A stretch of DNA of 8,315 nucleotides from Geodermatophilaceae bacterium (GCA_013696785.1 JACCXW010000210.1:1-8315), one strand, 5' to 3'. Positions 1 to 6,878 are shown, numbered from the stretch's first letter. Numbers and translations: made by a program. The notes: generated by a model not told the origin, from the sequence alone.

Positions 1-31
1 ACGTGGTGTCGGTCTTGGCAGACAGGTACGG

Positions 32-41
32 TGACCGGTCA
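32..41. promoter_or_regulatory. 10-bp perfect palindrome, candidate operator
   Basis: The sequence TGACCGGTCA is a perfect palindrome, 41 bases before the TTG start of the binding-protein gene. A weak -10-like hexamer TACGGT (27-32) abuts it. A -35-like TTGGCA lies at 15-20, but the spacing between the two hexamers is wrong for one promoter. A dimeric repressor site is plausible for a nucleoside-uptake operon. No regulator gene is visible, so the role is inferred only from symmetry and position. Confidence 0.3.
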
Positions 42-43
42 GC

Positions 44-65
44 GGCCGGGGAGCAGGTCCCGGCC
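44..65 (+). promoter_or_regulatory. GC-rich hairpin in the leader before the first gene
   Basis: GGCCGGG (44-50) pairs perfectly with CCCGGCC (59-65) around an 8-base loop. The hairpin ends three bases before the purine-rich ribosome binding site GAGAGGAG (69-76). It has no U-tract directly after it, so it is not a standard intrinsic terminator. If it lies in the mRNA it could shape ribosome access or mRNA 5' stability. Its function is inferred. Confidence 0.35.
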
Positions 66-82
66 CTTGAGAGGAGATTCTT

Positions 83-1159
83 TTGCGTCGATCCCGTGGG
101 ATGTCCATCGCTGCTGCGCTGTTGGTCGGCGGACTGACGCTGGCGGGGTGTGCAGAGGATGCTGCGCCGCCCAGTGGCAGCGGTAGCAGCAGCGAGTCGA
201 CCGACGAGGCTCCCGCCCCCAAGGTGGGGTTGGCTTTCGACGCGATCGGTGAGGGTGACAAGTCCTTCAACGACGCGGCGGTCGCGGGCCTCGAACAGGC
301 CATCGACGAGTTCGGTGTCGAGTCGCAGAAGGTGACCCCGAACGCGGACGGCTCGGACCGCGCCGAGCTGCTGAGCCAGCTCGCGGAGCAGGGCTTCAAC
401 CCGGTCTTCGCGGTCGGCTTCGCCTACGACGAGGTGATCGCCGAGGTCGCGGCGGACTTCCCGGACACGACATTTGCCCAGATCGACGGTTCGAACACCG
501 CGGGCGATGGTTCGTCCAAGGGTCCCAATCACACCGGCCTGCTCTTCGCCGAGGAGCAGGGCTCGTTCCTGGCCGGGGCCGCAGCGGCACTCAAGAGCGA
601 GACCGGCCACGTCGGCTTCGTCGGTGGCGTCCAGATCGGCTTGATCGAGAAGTTCGAAGCAGGTTTCACCGCCGGTGCGACCGAGGTCAACCCGGACATC
701 ATCGTGGACGTCCAGTACCTCTCCCCGGCAGGTGACTTCTCCGGTTTCAACGATCCGGCGAAGGGGCAGATCGTCGCCCAGGGCATGTATGACGGCGGCG
801 CGGACATCGTCTACGCCGCAGCGGGGGGATCCGGAACGGGCGTCTTCCAGGCGGCCGCAGCGTCCCAGGCGCTGGCCATCGGCGTCGACTCCGACCAGTA
901 CAACACGGTGGGCGATCCCGCGCTGCAGGCGGTGATCATGACGTCGATGCTCAAGCGCGTCGACGTGGCCGTGTTCGAGTTCATCTCCTCCTTCATCGAT
1001 GGATCGGTCGAGGGCGGCACGGACATCGTCTACGACCTGTCCGTCGACGGTGTCGGGCTGGCCACTTCGGGGGGCCAGATCGACGACATCCAGGACGCAA
1101 TCGACACCTACAAGCAGGGCATCATTCGCGGAGAGATCGAGGTGCCGACCACGCCGTAG
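83..1159 (+). CDS. BMP/PnrA-family nucleoside-binding lipoprotein of an ABC importer
   Basis: This 358-residue protein is the likely extracytoplasmic receptor that captures nucleosides for the transporter encoded next to it. Residues 1-23 form a lipoprotein signal: basic start MRRSR, a hydrophobic stretch, then lipobox LAGC with Cys23 as the lipidation site. A Ser/Gly/Glu/Pro-rich linker follows (about 25-46). The Bmp/PnrA fold then shows GDKSFND (58-64), VGGVQIG (180-186), PAGDFSGFNDPAKG (215-228), AAGGSGTG (246-253) and GVDSDQ (267-272), all at the usual places for this family. The TTG start is chosen because GAGAGGAG (69-76) sits 6 bases before it; an in-frame ATG at 101 is too far from that site and would remove the basic n-region. 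Family members bind purine or mixed nucleosides; the neighbouring pyrimidine enzymes suggest that pyrimidine nucleosides are among the ligands, which is inference. The family is certain, the ligand is not. Confidence 0.93.
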   Translation: MRRSRGMSIAAALLVGGLTLAGCAEDAAPPSGSGSSSESTDEAPAPKVGLAFDAIGEGDKSFNDAAVAGLEQAIDEFGVESQKVTPNADGSDRAELLSQLAEQGFNPVFAVGFAYDEVIAEVAADFPDTTFAQIDGSNTAGDGSSKGPNHTGLLFAEEQGSFLAGAAAALKSETGHVGFVGGVQIGLIEKFEAGFTAGATEVNPDIIVDVQYLSPAGDFSGFNDPAKGQIVAQGMYDGGADIVYAAAGGSGTGVFQAAAASQALAIGVDSDQYNTVGDPALQAVIMTSMLKRVDVAVFEFISSFIDGSVEGGTDIVYDLSVDGVGLATSGGQIDDIQDAIDTYKQGIIRGEIEVPTTP

Positions 1160-1172
1160 ACAGTAAGAGCGA

Positions 1173-1212
1173 ACGGCGGGTTCCGATGGCTGCGCTCATC
1201 TGGACCCGCCGT
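1173..1212 (+). terminator. Strong hairpin after the binding-protein gene (attenuating or 3'-stabilising)
   Basis: The arms 1173-1188 and 1197-1212 form a 16-position stem: nine Watson-Crick pairs, one T-G wobble, one C-G pair, one C/T mismatch, then GATG with CATC, closing an 8-base loop. It starts 14 bases after the lipoprotein stop codon. No U-tract follows, so full Rho-independent termination is doubtful. Its place between a binding-protein gene and its membrane genes fits partial termination or protection of the upstream mRNA, which would yield more binding protein than transporter. That role is inference. Confidence 0.55.
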
Positions 1213-1229
1213 CATCGTGTGGTGCTTTC

Positions 1230-1257
1230 CGTGGGCGTTCAGCGAGGACCGCCCACG
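1230..1257 (+). promoter_or_regulatory. Second hairpin in the same gap, just before the ATPase RBS
   Basis: CGTGGGCG (1230-1237) pairs perfectly with CGCCCACG (1250-1257). A further T-A, T-G and C-G can form inside if C1249 bulges out, leaving loop AGCGA. The ribosome binding site GGAG (1266-1269) follows 8 bases later, with the ATG at 1278 after another 8. There is no U-tract. It may work in tandem with the hairpin at 1173-1212 in mRNA processing or in setting expression of the downstream genes. Confidence 0.4.
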
Positions 1258-1277
1258 ACCAGGACGGAGCCGGTGTC

Positions 1278-2795
1278 ATGACCGAAAGCCCGCCCGCGGT
1301 GGAACTCCGCGGGATCACCAAGCGCTTCCCCGGCGTCGTTGCCAACTCCGACATCAACCTGGTGGTACGCCGCGGTGAGGTGCACGCGATCGTCGGCGAG
1401 AACGGCGCGGGCAAGTCGACGCTGATGAAGACCCTTTACGGGATGCATCGTCCGGACGAGGGAAGCATCTCGGTCAACGGTAACGAGGTGCACTTCAAGA
1501 GCCCGGCGGAGGCCATCGCGACCGGGATCGGCATGGTGCACCAGCACTTCATGCTGGCTGACAACCTCACCGTCCTGGAGAACATCGTGCTCGGCAGCGA
1601 GCCACGGTCCGGCCTGACCCTCGACTTCGCCGGTGCCCGGCGCAAGCTCGCCGAGATCTCCACCTCATACGGCCTCGACCTCGAACCCGACGAGCTCGTC
1701 GAGCGACTGGGCGTCGGTGACCGCCAGCGGGTGGAGATCGCCAAAGTGCTCTACCGCGGCGCGACGATCCTCATCTTGGACGAGCCGACCGCGGTGCTGG
1801 TCCCGCAGGAGGTCGACGAGCTGTTCGGCAACCTGGCCGAGCTGAAGAGCGACGGCCTCACCGTCATCTTCATCTCGCACAAGCTTGACGAGGTGCGCCG
1901 GGTCGCCGACAGCATCACCGTCATCCGGCGCGGGACCACGGTCGGGACGGCCGATCCCAAGACGGTGACCGCCAAGCAATTGGCCGAAATGATGGTAGGC
2001 AGCGAACTGCCCACGCCGGAGACCCGCGACACTACGGTGACTGACGACGTGGTCCTCGGCGTGGATGACGTCACCGTGCTGTCGCCGACCGGGCGCCCGC
2101 TGGTTGATTCGGTCAGTCTGCGGGTCCGGCGCGGAGAGGTCGTCGGCATCGCGGGGGTCGAAGGAAACGGGCAGGCCGAACTGGTCGAGGCGATCATGGG
2201 CCTGCACGAACTGTCCGCCGGGCAGCTGACGTTCGGCGCCGAGGACATGACGCACTGGTCCACGCGGCGTCGCCGCGAGGCCGGGGTCGGTTTCATCCCT
2301 GAGGATCGGCACCGGCAGGGGATGCTGCTGGACGCGCCGCTGTGGGAGAACCGCATTCTCGGCCACCAGACCGAGGCGCCCATGGTCAAGGGCATCTTCA
2401 TCGATCGCAAGGGATCGCGGCGGGACTGCGCCCGGATCATGAGTGAGTACGACGTGCGCGCGCCTGGCTGCGACACCCTCGCCGTCGCGCTGTCCGGGGG
2501 GAACCAGCAGAAGCTGATCGTCGGCCGCGAGATGAGCGGCGCCCCGAAGCTGCTCATCGCCTCGCACCCGACCAGGGGGGTCGACGTCGGCGCCCAGGCC
2601 GCGATCTGGGAGCTGCTCAAGGACGCCCGCAGCGCTGGGCTCGCGATCATCCTGATCTCCGCCGATCTCGACGAGCTGATCGGCCTGTCCGACACGTTGT
2701 ACGTCATGCTGCGCGGGCGGCTGGTCGCGCGACTGGATCCCAGCGACGTCACCCCCGAGCAACTGGGCACCCACATGACTGGTGCCGCCGCGTGA
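1278..2795 (+). CDS. Nucleoside ABC importer ATPase, two fused nucleotide-binding domains
   Basis: This 505-residue protein belongs to the RbsA/MglA-like tandem ATPases, in the branch paired with BMP-type receptors (compare NupO of Bacillus). It powers import through the two permeases that follow. NBD1 has Walker A GENGAGKST (40-48), Q-loop Gln89, a signature region LGVGDRQRVEI (144-154) in place of the usual LSVGxxQR, Walker B ILILDEP (164-170) and switch His201. NBD2 has the degenerate Walker A GVEGNGQAE (293-301), a sound signature LSGGNQQK (405-412) and a Walker B region LLIASHPTRGVDVGA, where Ser429 and His430 stand at the Asp and Glu positions. ATP hydrolysis is therefore expected mainly at one of the two sites, as is typical of this branch. 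The ATG at 1278 is supported by GGAG 8 bases upstream. The stop overlaps the next GTG start in GTGA, implying translational coupling. Confidence 0.94.
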   Translation: MTESPPAVELRGITKRFPGVVANSDINLVVRRGEVHAIVGENGAGKSTLMKTLYGMHRPDEGSISVNGNEVHFKSPAEAIATGIGMVHQHFMLADNLTVLENIVLGSEPRSGLTLDFAGARRKLAEISTSYGLDLEPDELVERLGVGDRQRVEIAKVLYRGATILILDEPTAVLVPQEVDELFGNLAELKSDGLTVIFISHKLDEVRRVADSITVIRRGTTVGTADPKTVTAKQLAEMMVGSELPTPETRDTTVTDDVVLGVDDVTVLSPTGRPLVDSVSLRVRRGEVVGIAGVEGNGQAELVEAIMGLHELSAGQLTFGAEDMTHWSTRRRREAGVGFIPEDRHRQGMLLDAPLWENRILGHQTEAPMVKGIFIDRKGSRRDCARIMSEYDVRAPGCDTLAVALSGGNQQKLIVGREMSGAPKLLIASHPTRGVDVGAQAAIWELLKDARSAGLAIILISADLDELIGLSDTLYVMLRGRLVARLDPSDVTPEQLGTHMTGAAA

Positions 2796-3937
2796 AGGTG
2801 GCTCGGCGCCTCGGCCTGGCCCTGTTCGCACCGGTCCTGGCCCTTGTCGTCGCGATGGTGATCTCCGCGCTGGTGATCCTGGCGATCGGGGAGAATCCCA
2901 CCGTCGCCCTGCGCGAGCTGTTCAATTTCGGTGACTCCTCAGCCAGCCAGGTACAGGCCGTCGCGGTCATCGTCAACCGGGCCATCCCGCTGTTCCTCGC
3001 CGGCCTCGCAGTGTCCATCGGCTTCCGGATGGGCCTGTTCAACATCGGGGTCGAGGGTCAGTACCGGTTGGCCACCGTCATGGCCGCCTGGGTGGGTTCC
3101 GCAGTGGTCCTGCCTGCACCGCTACACCTGCTGCTGATCGTCCTGGTAGCGATGAGCGTCGGCGCGATCTGGGCCGGCATCGCCGGCGTCCTGAAGGTCA
3201 CCCGCGGGGTCAGCGAGGTGATCTCCACGATCATGCTGAACTTCATCGCGCTGGGGCTCGCGTCGTACCTGCTCACTGGGCCGTTCCAGGGCACGGTGGA
3301 GGGCTCCCTGGTCACCGCCACCAAGGACATCCCGGAGTCGGGCCGGTTCCCCAGCCTGAACGGCCTGCTCGGCGGGCTCGGGCTCGCCCAACCCCGCTCC
3401 GACCTGTACGGGTTCCTGATCCCGGCGATCGTCGTCGGTGTGGTGATCGCGATCGTGCTGAAGCGGACCCGCTTCGGCTTCGACCTGCGCGCCAGCGGCC
3501 TCAACCCGACCGCGGCGACTGCGAGCGGTGTCAACGCCAAGACAATGGTCGTCAAGGCGATGCTGATCTCCGGCGGGCTCGCCGGGCTGATCGGGCTGCC
3601 GGACCTGCTCGGGGACACCCACCACTACGGCACGGAGTTCACCAGCGGCCTGGGCTTCCTCGGGATCGCCGTCGCCCTGCTCGGACGCAACAACCCGCTG
3701 GGCATCGCGTTCGGTGCACTCTTGTTCGCGTTCCTTGACCGCGCCGCACTGTCGCTGCAGTTCGCCGGCATCCCCTCGCAGGTCGTGGTCATCATCCAGG
3801 GGACCATCGTGCTGGCCGTGGTGATCGCGAACGAGATCGCTCGGCGGATAGCGATCCGACAGGCGGAGCGCACCGGAGCCAACCTGCCGACCGCTCGGCC
3901 CGCGGCCGGCGAACAGCAGGCGACGGTGGCGACATGA
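2792..3937 (+). CDS. Nucleoside ABC importer permease, first subunit (BPD_transp_2 family)
   Basis: This 381-residue integral membrane protein forms half of the import channel. After a short basic start, a first hydrophobic helix covers about 8-32. Further helices lie near 66-83, 93-110, 113-134, 143-162, 206-223, 252-273, 285-297, 302-318 and 328-348. Family markers are FRMGLFNIGVEGQ (78-90), GVSEVISTIMLN (139-150), thought to lie at the ATPase-coupling side, and LRASGLNP (232-239). These match the NupP-type subunit that accompanies BMP receptors. The C-terminal tail (about 350-381) is hydrophilic and Ala-rich. The GTG start overlaps the ATPase stop (GTGA) and no convincing ribosome binding site precedes it, so it probably depends on coupled translation. 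The stop overlaps the next gene in ATGA. Confidence 0.92.
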   Translation: MKVARRLGLALFAPVLALVVAMVISALVILAIGENPTVALRELFNFGDSSASQVQAVAVIVNRAIPLFLAGLAVSIGFRMGLFNIGVEGQYRLATVMAAWVGSAVVLPAPLHLLLIVLVAMSVGAIWAGIAGVLKVTRGVSEVISTIMLNFIALGLASYLLTGPFQGTVEGSLVTATKDIPESGRFPSLNGLLGGLGLAQPRSDLYGFLIPAIVVGVVIAIVLKRTRFGFDLRASGLNPTAATASGVNAKTMVVKAMLISGGLAGLIGLPDLLGDTHHYGTEFTSGLGFLGIAVALLGRNNPLGIAFGALLFAFLDRAALSLQFAGIPSQVVVIIQGTIVLAVVIANEIARRIAIRQAERTGANLPTARPAAGEQQATVAT

Positions 3938-5205
3938 GCACAGACATGACGAAGGTCGACCAGCCCTCGCAAGGCGCGCCGAAACCCCGCCGAAGCAACG
4001 GCGTGCGCGTGGCCCTGCTGCTCGCGGGCATCTTTGTGCTGCTGTCGGTCGTCCGGATGGCCTCGTCGCAGCCCGCACTGACGTCGTCCAGCACCTTCTC
4101 TGCGATGTTGATCCTGGCGGTCCCCATCGGACTGGCCGGGCTCGGTGGCCTCTTCGCCGAACGCGCCGGCGTGGTGAACATCGGGCTCGAGGGCATGATG
4201 ATCCTTGGGACATGGGGAGCCGGCTGGGCCGGCTACCAGTGGGGCGCTCTTGCCGCGGTCGTCGCGGGAATGGTCTTCGGCGCGCTGGGTGGGTTGCTGC
4301 ACGCTGTTGCGACAGTGACGTTCGGCGTGGATCACATTGTCAGTGGCGTGGCTATAAACATCCTGGCCGAAGGCATCGTCCGCTTTCTGTCCGAAGTCGC
4401 CTACAGCGACAACCCGGCGGGCGGCGGTCCTGCCCAGTCCCCCCCACTCAAGGGCGATGTGCCGACCCTGAGCCTTCCGTTGTTGTCCTCGGGCCCGGAC
4501 CTGCTCGGTGACCTGGAACGGCATCGCTGGTTCCTCGTCTCCGACGCGGCGGGCCTGCTGCGCGGACTGACCGTGTCGATCAACATCTACGTCATCTTCG
4601 CCGTGTTGCTGATCCCGTTCTCGTGGTGGCTGCTGTGGCGGACGGCGTTCGGCCTGCGGTTGCGGTCCTGCGGGGAGAACCCGTGGGCAGCCGACAGTCT
4701 CGGCGTGCCGGTTTACAGGATGAAGTACATCGCGGTGCTGATCTCCGGCGCGTTGGCCGGCCTCGGCGGTGTCTTCCTGGTCTTCGTGGCGAACATCTAT
4801 CGCGAGGGGCAGACCGGCGGTCGCGGGTTCATCGGCCTGGCCGCGATGATCTTCGGGAACTGGCGGCCCGGCGGGCTGGCCGCGGGTGCAGGATTGTTCG
4901 GCTTCGCCGACGCCCTGCAGCTGCGCAGCCAGGCTGCGGTCGTCGCGCTGCTGCTGCTGGTGGCCATCGTGCTGGCCGGGGTGGCGGCCTGGCAGCTGCG
5001 CGGTGGCCGGACGATCCTGGCCGGGGTGGCGGCGGTCTTTGCCGTCGGAACATTCATGCTGTGGCTCGTGGTGGACGAGCTGCCGAGTGCCTTCGTGTTC
5101 TTCACCCCGCACCTGACGACGTTACTCGTCCTCTCGCTGGCCTCCCAGCGACTACGAATGCCCGCCGCCGACGGGCTTCGATATCGGCGTGGAGAGGACA
5201 AGTGA
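3934..5205 (+). CDS. Nucleoside ABC importer permease, second subunit, with extra C-terminal helices
   Basis: This 423-residue membrane protein is the partner of the preceding permease, of NupQ type. It shows GLFAERAGVVNIGLEGMM (72-89), GVDHIVSGVAINILAEGIVRF (131-151), GENPWAADSLGVPV (247-260) and GFIGLAAMIFGNWRPGG (298-314). Helices lie near 25-42, 56-73, 86-104, 106-127, 135-152, 213-235, 261-285, 297-328, 335-354, 360-380 and 388-404. A Gly/Pro-rich stretch at about 159-200 probably forms an outside loop. It is about 100 residues longer than the Bacillus subunit as I recall it, mainly from that loop and a hydrophobic insert at 335-380 between the ADALQLR segment and the conserved end LPSAFVFFTPHLTTLLVL. 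I believe this insert is common in actinobacterial homologues but could not check. The ATG start overlaps the previous stop, and the stop overlaps cdd in GTGA. Confidence 0.92.
   Translation: MSTDMTKVDQPSQGAPKPRRSNGVRVALLLAGIFVLLSVVRMASSQPALTSSSTFSAMLILAVPIGLAGLGGLFAERAGVVNIGLEGMMILGTWGAGWAGYQWGALAAVVAGMVFGALGGLLHAVATVTFGVDHIVSGVAINILAEGIVRFLSEVAYSDNPAGGGPAQSPPLKGDVPTLSLPLLSSGPDLLGDLERHRWFLVSDAAGLLRGLTVSINIYVIFAVLLIPFSWWLLWRTAFGLRLRSCGENPWAADSLGVPVYRMKYIAVLISGALAGLGGVFLVFVANIYREGQTGGRGFIGLAAMIFGNWRPGGLAAGAGLFGFADALQLRSQAAVVALLLLVAIVLAGVAAWQLRGGRTILAGVAAVFAVGTFMLWLVVDELPSAFVFFTPHLTTLLVLSLASQRLRMPAADGLRYRRGEDK
4972..5033 (+). repeat. 17-bp direct repeat pair with 45-bp period inside the second permease gene
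   Basis: CTGGCCGGGGTGGCGGC occurs at 4972-4988 and again at 5017-5033. The copies are in frame with a 15-codon period, and both encode LAGVAA within the hydrophobic insert of the permease. This could be a small internal duplication that gave rise to the extra helix, or simply a shared codon choice for Leu/Ala/Gly/Val-rich membrane segments. Confidence 0.5.
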
Positions 5206-5600
5206 CCGCGGCGGCGGTCGACTGGCCGGCGTTGCGTACGGCGGCCCAGGAAGCGATGACCCACGCATACGCGCCGTACTCGCAGTTTCCGGTCGGGGTC
5301 GCAGCGCTGGTGGACGACGGCCGTGTCGTCACCGGGTGCAACGTGGAGAATGCGTCCTACGGTCTCGGCCTGTGCGCGGAATGCGGGCTGGTGTCGACGT
5401 TGCACGCATCTGGCGGTGGCCGCCTCGTCGCAGTGTCCTGTGTGGACGGTCGGGGTGAGCTGCTGATGCCATGCGGTCGCTGCCGCCAGTTGCTGTGGGA
5501 ACATGGTGGCGCGGCGTTGCTCGTGGAGACCCCGGAGGGACCGCGCCCGATGACCGAGATCCTGCCCGACGCATTCGACGCCGCGGACCTTCGCTCATGA
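5202..5600 (+). CDS. cdd: Cytidine deaminase
   Basis: This 132-residue protein is a homotetrameric-type zinc cytidine deaminase that hydrolyses cytidine and deoxycytidine to uridine and deoxyuridine plus ammonia in the cytoplasm. The substrate-side motif GCNVENASYG (45-54) comes first. Zinc ligands are Cys58 of CAEC (58-61) and Cys91 and Cys94 of PCGRCRQ (90-96); Glu60 is the proton-shuttling residue. Length is normal for the small class, and the sequence closely follows the mycobacterial Cdd pattern. The GTG at 5202 is chosen because GGAGAGG (5191-5197) lies just upstream and the protein then begins where the family begins; the same frame stays open far upstream (from 4623) only inside the permease gene. 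It overlaps the permease stop (GTGA) and deoA (ATGA). Its product feeds DeoA. Confidence 0.95.
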   Translation: MTAAAVDWPALRTAAQEAMTHAYAPYSQFPVGVAALVDDGRVVTGCNVENASYGLGLCAECGLVSTLHASGGGRLVAVSCVDGRGELLMPCGRCRQLLWEHGGAALLVETPEGPRPMTEILPDAFDAADLRS

Positions 5601-6877
5601 GTGAGTTCGACGCCGTCGACGTGATCCGGACGAAGCGAGACGGGGCCCGGCTCAGCGACGAGCAGATCGACGGGGTCATCGATGCGTACACCCGCCGGTT
5701 GATTCCCGACGAGCAGATGTCGGCGCTGCTCATGGCGATCTTCCTGCGCGGCATGCATCCCGGCGAGCTGACCCGATGGACGGCCGCGATGATCGACTCC
5801 GGCGTCCGCATGGACCTGTCCACTGTGGACCGCCGGACCGTCGACAAGCACTCGACCGGCGGTGTGGGCGACAAGATCACGCTCCCGTTGGCGCCGCTCG
5901 TCGCAGCATGTGGAGCGGCAGTGCCGCAGTTGTCCGGCCGCGGTCTCGGCCACACCGGCGGGACGCTGGACAAGCTGGAGTCGATCCCGGGATGGCGGGC
6001 AACGGTGTCGAACGCCGACTACCTGGCCCAGCTGCGTGATGTCGGGGCCGTCGTCTGTGCCGCGGGTGACGACCTGGCGCCAGCGGACAAGTTGCTCTAC
6101 GCCCTACGCGATGTCACCGGCACCGTCGAGTCGATCCCACTCATCGCCAGCTCGATAATGAGCAAGAAGATCGCGGAAGGGGCCGAGGCCATCGTGCTCG
6201 ATGTGAAGGTGGGCTCCGGTGCCTTCATGAAGGATGTCGAGACCGCCCGCGTGCTGGCCGAGACCATGGTCGGGCTCGGCGCCGCGCACGGCGTCCGGAC
6301 CATCGCGCTCCTCACCGCGATGGATGTGCCGCTCGGTCGTACGGCAGGCAACGCGCTGGAGGTCACCGAGGCGGTCGAGGTGCTGGCCGGTGGCGGGCCG
6401 CCGGACGTCGTCGAACTCACCATCACCCTCGCCAGGGAGATGCTGGAAGCAGTAGGTCTGTCCACAGTGGACCCGGCCGACGCGTTGCGGGACGGTCGCG
6501 CGATGGACACGTGGCGGGCGATGATCGCGGCGCAGGGCGGTGATCCGGACGCAGCCCTGCCCACCGCACCGGAACGGCACGTCGTCACGGCCGAGGCGTC
6601 CGGCGTACTCACCGGTCTGGACGCCTATGCAGTCGGTGTCGCGGCCTGGCGGCTCGGCGCGGGGCGGGCCCGCAAGGAGGACCCGGTGTCCGCGGTAGCG
6701 GGCGTCGTCGTACTGGCCGAACCGGGGGAGCGCGTCGAAGCCGGGTCGCCGCTGCTGGAACTTCACACCGACGATCCGGCGCGGATACCGCGGGCCCTGG
6801 CGGCCTTGCACGGCGCGGTGGAATTGGACGGTACCGCCGACAGGCTGCCGCTGCTCATTGACCGGATCGGAGCCTGA
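5597..6877 (+). CDS. deoA: Thymidine / pyrimidine-nucleoside phosphorylase
   Basis: This 426-residue cytosolic enzyme splits pyrimidine (deoxy)nucleosides with phosphate into free base and (deoxy)ribose-1-phosphate. It shows the N-terminal helical segment FDAVDVIRTKRDG (4-16), the phosphate loop KHSTGGVGDK (84-93), the signature SGRGLGHTGGTLDKLESIPG (113-132), SSIMSKKIA (185-193), DVKVGSGAFM (202-211), and a C-terminal alpha/beta domain to the end. His85, Arg171, Ser186 and Lys190 fall at the same numbers as the base-contacting residues of the E. coli enzyme. Position 111 is Gln, where E. coli has Met and Bacillus-type pyrimidine-nucleoside phosphorylases have Lys, so uridine versus thymidine preference is open. 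The ATG at 5597 overlaps the cdd stop in ATGA and has no clear ribosome binding site of its own, so coupled translation is likely. The frame is open upstream to 5471, but that part lies inside cdd. Confidence 0.94.
   Translation: MSEFDAVDVIRTKRDGARLSDEQIDGVIDAYTRRLIPDEQMSALLMAIFLRGMHPGELTRWTAAMIDSGVRMDLSTVDRRTVDKHSTGGVGDKITLPLAPLVAACGAAVPQLSGRGLGHTGGTLDKLESIPGWRATVSNADYLAQLRDVGAVVCAAGDDLAPADKLLYALRDVTGTVESIPLIASSIMSKKIAEGAEAIVLDVKVGSGAFMKDVETARVLAETMVGLGAAHGVRTIALLTAMDVPLGRTAGNALEVTEAVEVLAGGGPPDVVELTITLAREMLEAVGLSTVDPADALRDGRAMDTWRAMIAAQGGDPDAALPTAPERHVVTAEASGVLTGLDAYAVGVAAWRLGAGRARKEDPVSAVAGVVVLAEPGERVEAGSPLLELHTDDPARIPRALAALHGAVELDGTADRLPLLIDRIGA
5816..5830. repeat. Palindromic motif CTGTCCACTGTGGAC, first copy
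   Basis: The core GTCCACTGTGGAC (5818-5830) is a 13-base palindrome about the central T. It lies inside deoA and encodes LSTVD (74-78). An almost identical copy sits at 6458-6472. The left part resembles the actinobacterial DnaA box TTGTCCACA with mismatches at the first and last base. No function is established here. Confidence 0.45.
6458..6472. repeat. Palindromic motif CTGTCCACAGTGGAC, second copy, DnaA-box-like
   Basis: This differs from the copy at 5816-5830 only at the central base (A for T) and again encodes LSTVD (residues 288-292). CTGTCCACA (6458-6466) is one base away from the actinobacterial DnaA box TTGTCCACA. It may be a genome-wide motif or a coincidence of protein sequence and codon choice. 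Confidence 0.45.
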
Positions 6878-6878
6878 C

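Noticed and set aside
1..82. Possible 3' end of an upstream gene running into the window
   Set aside because: Two frames remain open across the leader, but neither shows a recognisable protein end, and 82 bases are too few to decide.
101..103. Alternative ATG start for the binding lipoprotein
   Set aside because: It is 24 bases from the ribosome site and would remove the positively charged start of the signal peptide. The TTG at 83 has ideal spacing.
1665..2831. Long minus-strand open frame of 388 codons opposite the importer ATPase gene
   Set aside because: It is antisense to a clear ABC ATPase and its translation has no recognisable motif. Long antisense frames are normal in GC-rich coding DNA.
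3625..5112. Minus-strand open frame of 495 codons opposite the two permeases
   Set aside because: The product is rich in Arg, Gln, Asp, His and Pro with no fold pattern. It mirrors the GC-rich codons of the real permease genes.
4623..5201. Upstream in-frame extension of cytidine deaminase
   Set aside because: The frame is open, but this stretch is the conserved permease gene read in another frame. The GTG at 5202 has a good ribosome site and matches the family start.
5471..5596. Upstream in-frame extension of deoA
   Set aside because: It overlaps the conserved end of cdd, and the ATG at 5597 gives a typical DeoA N-terminus and length.
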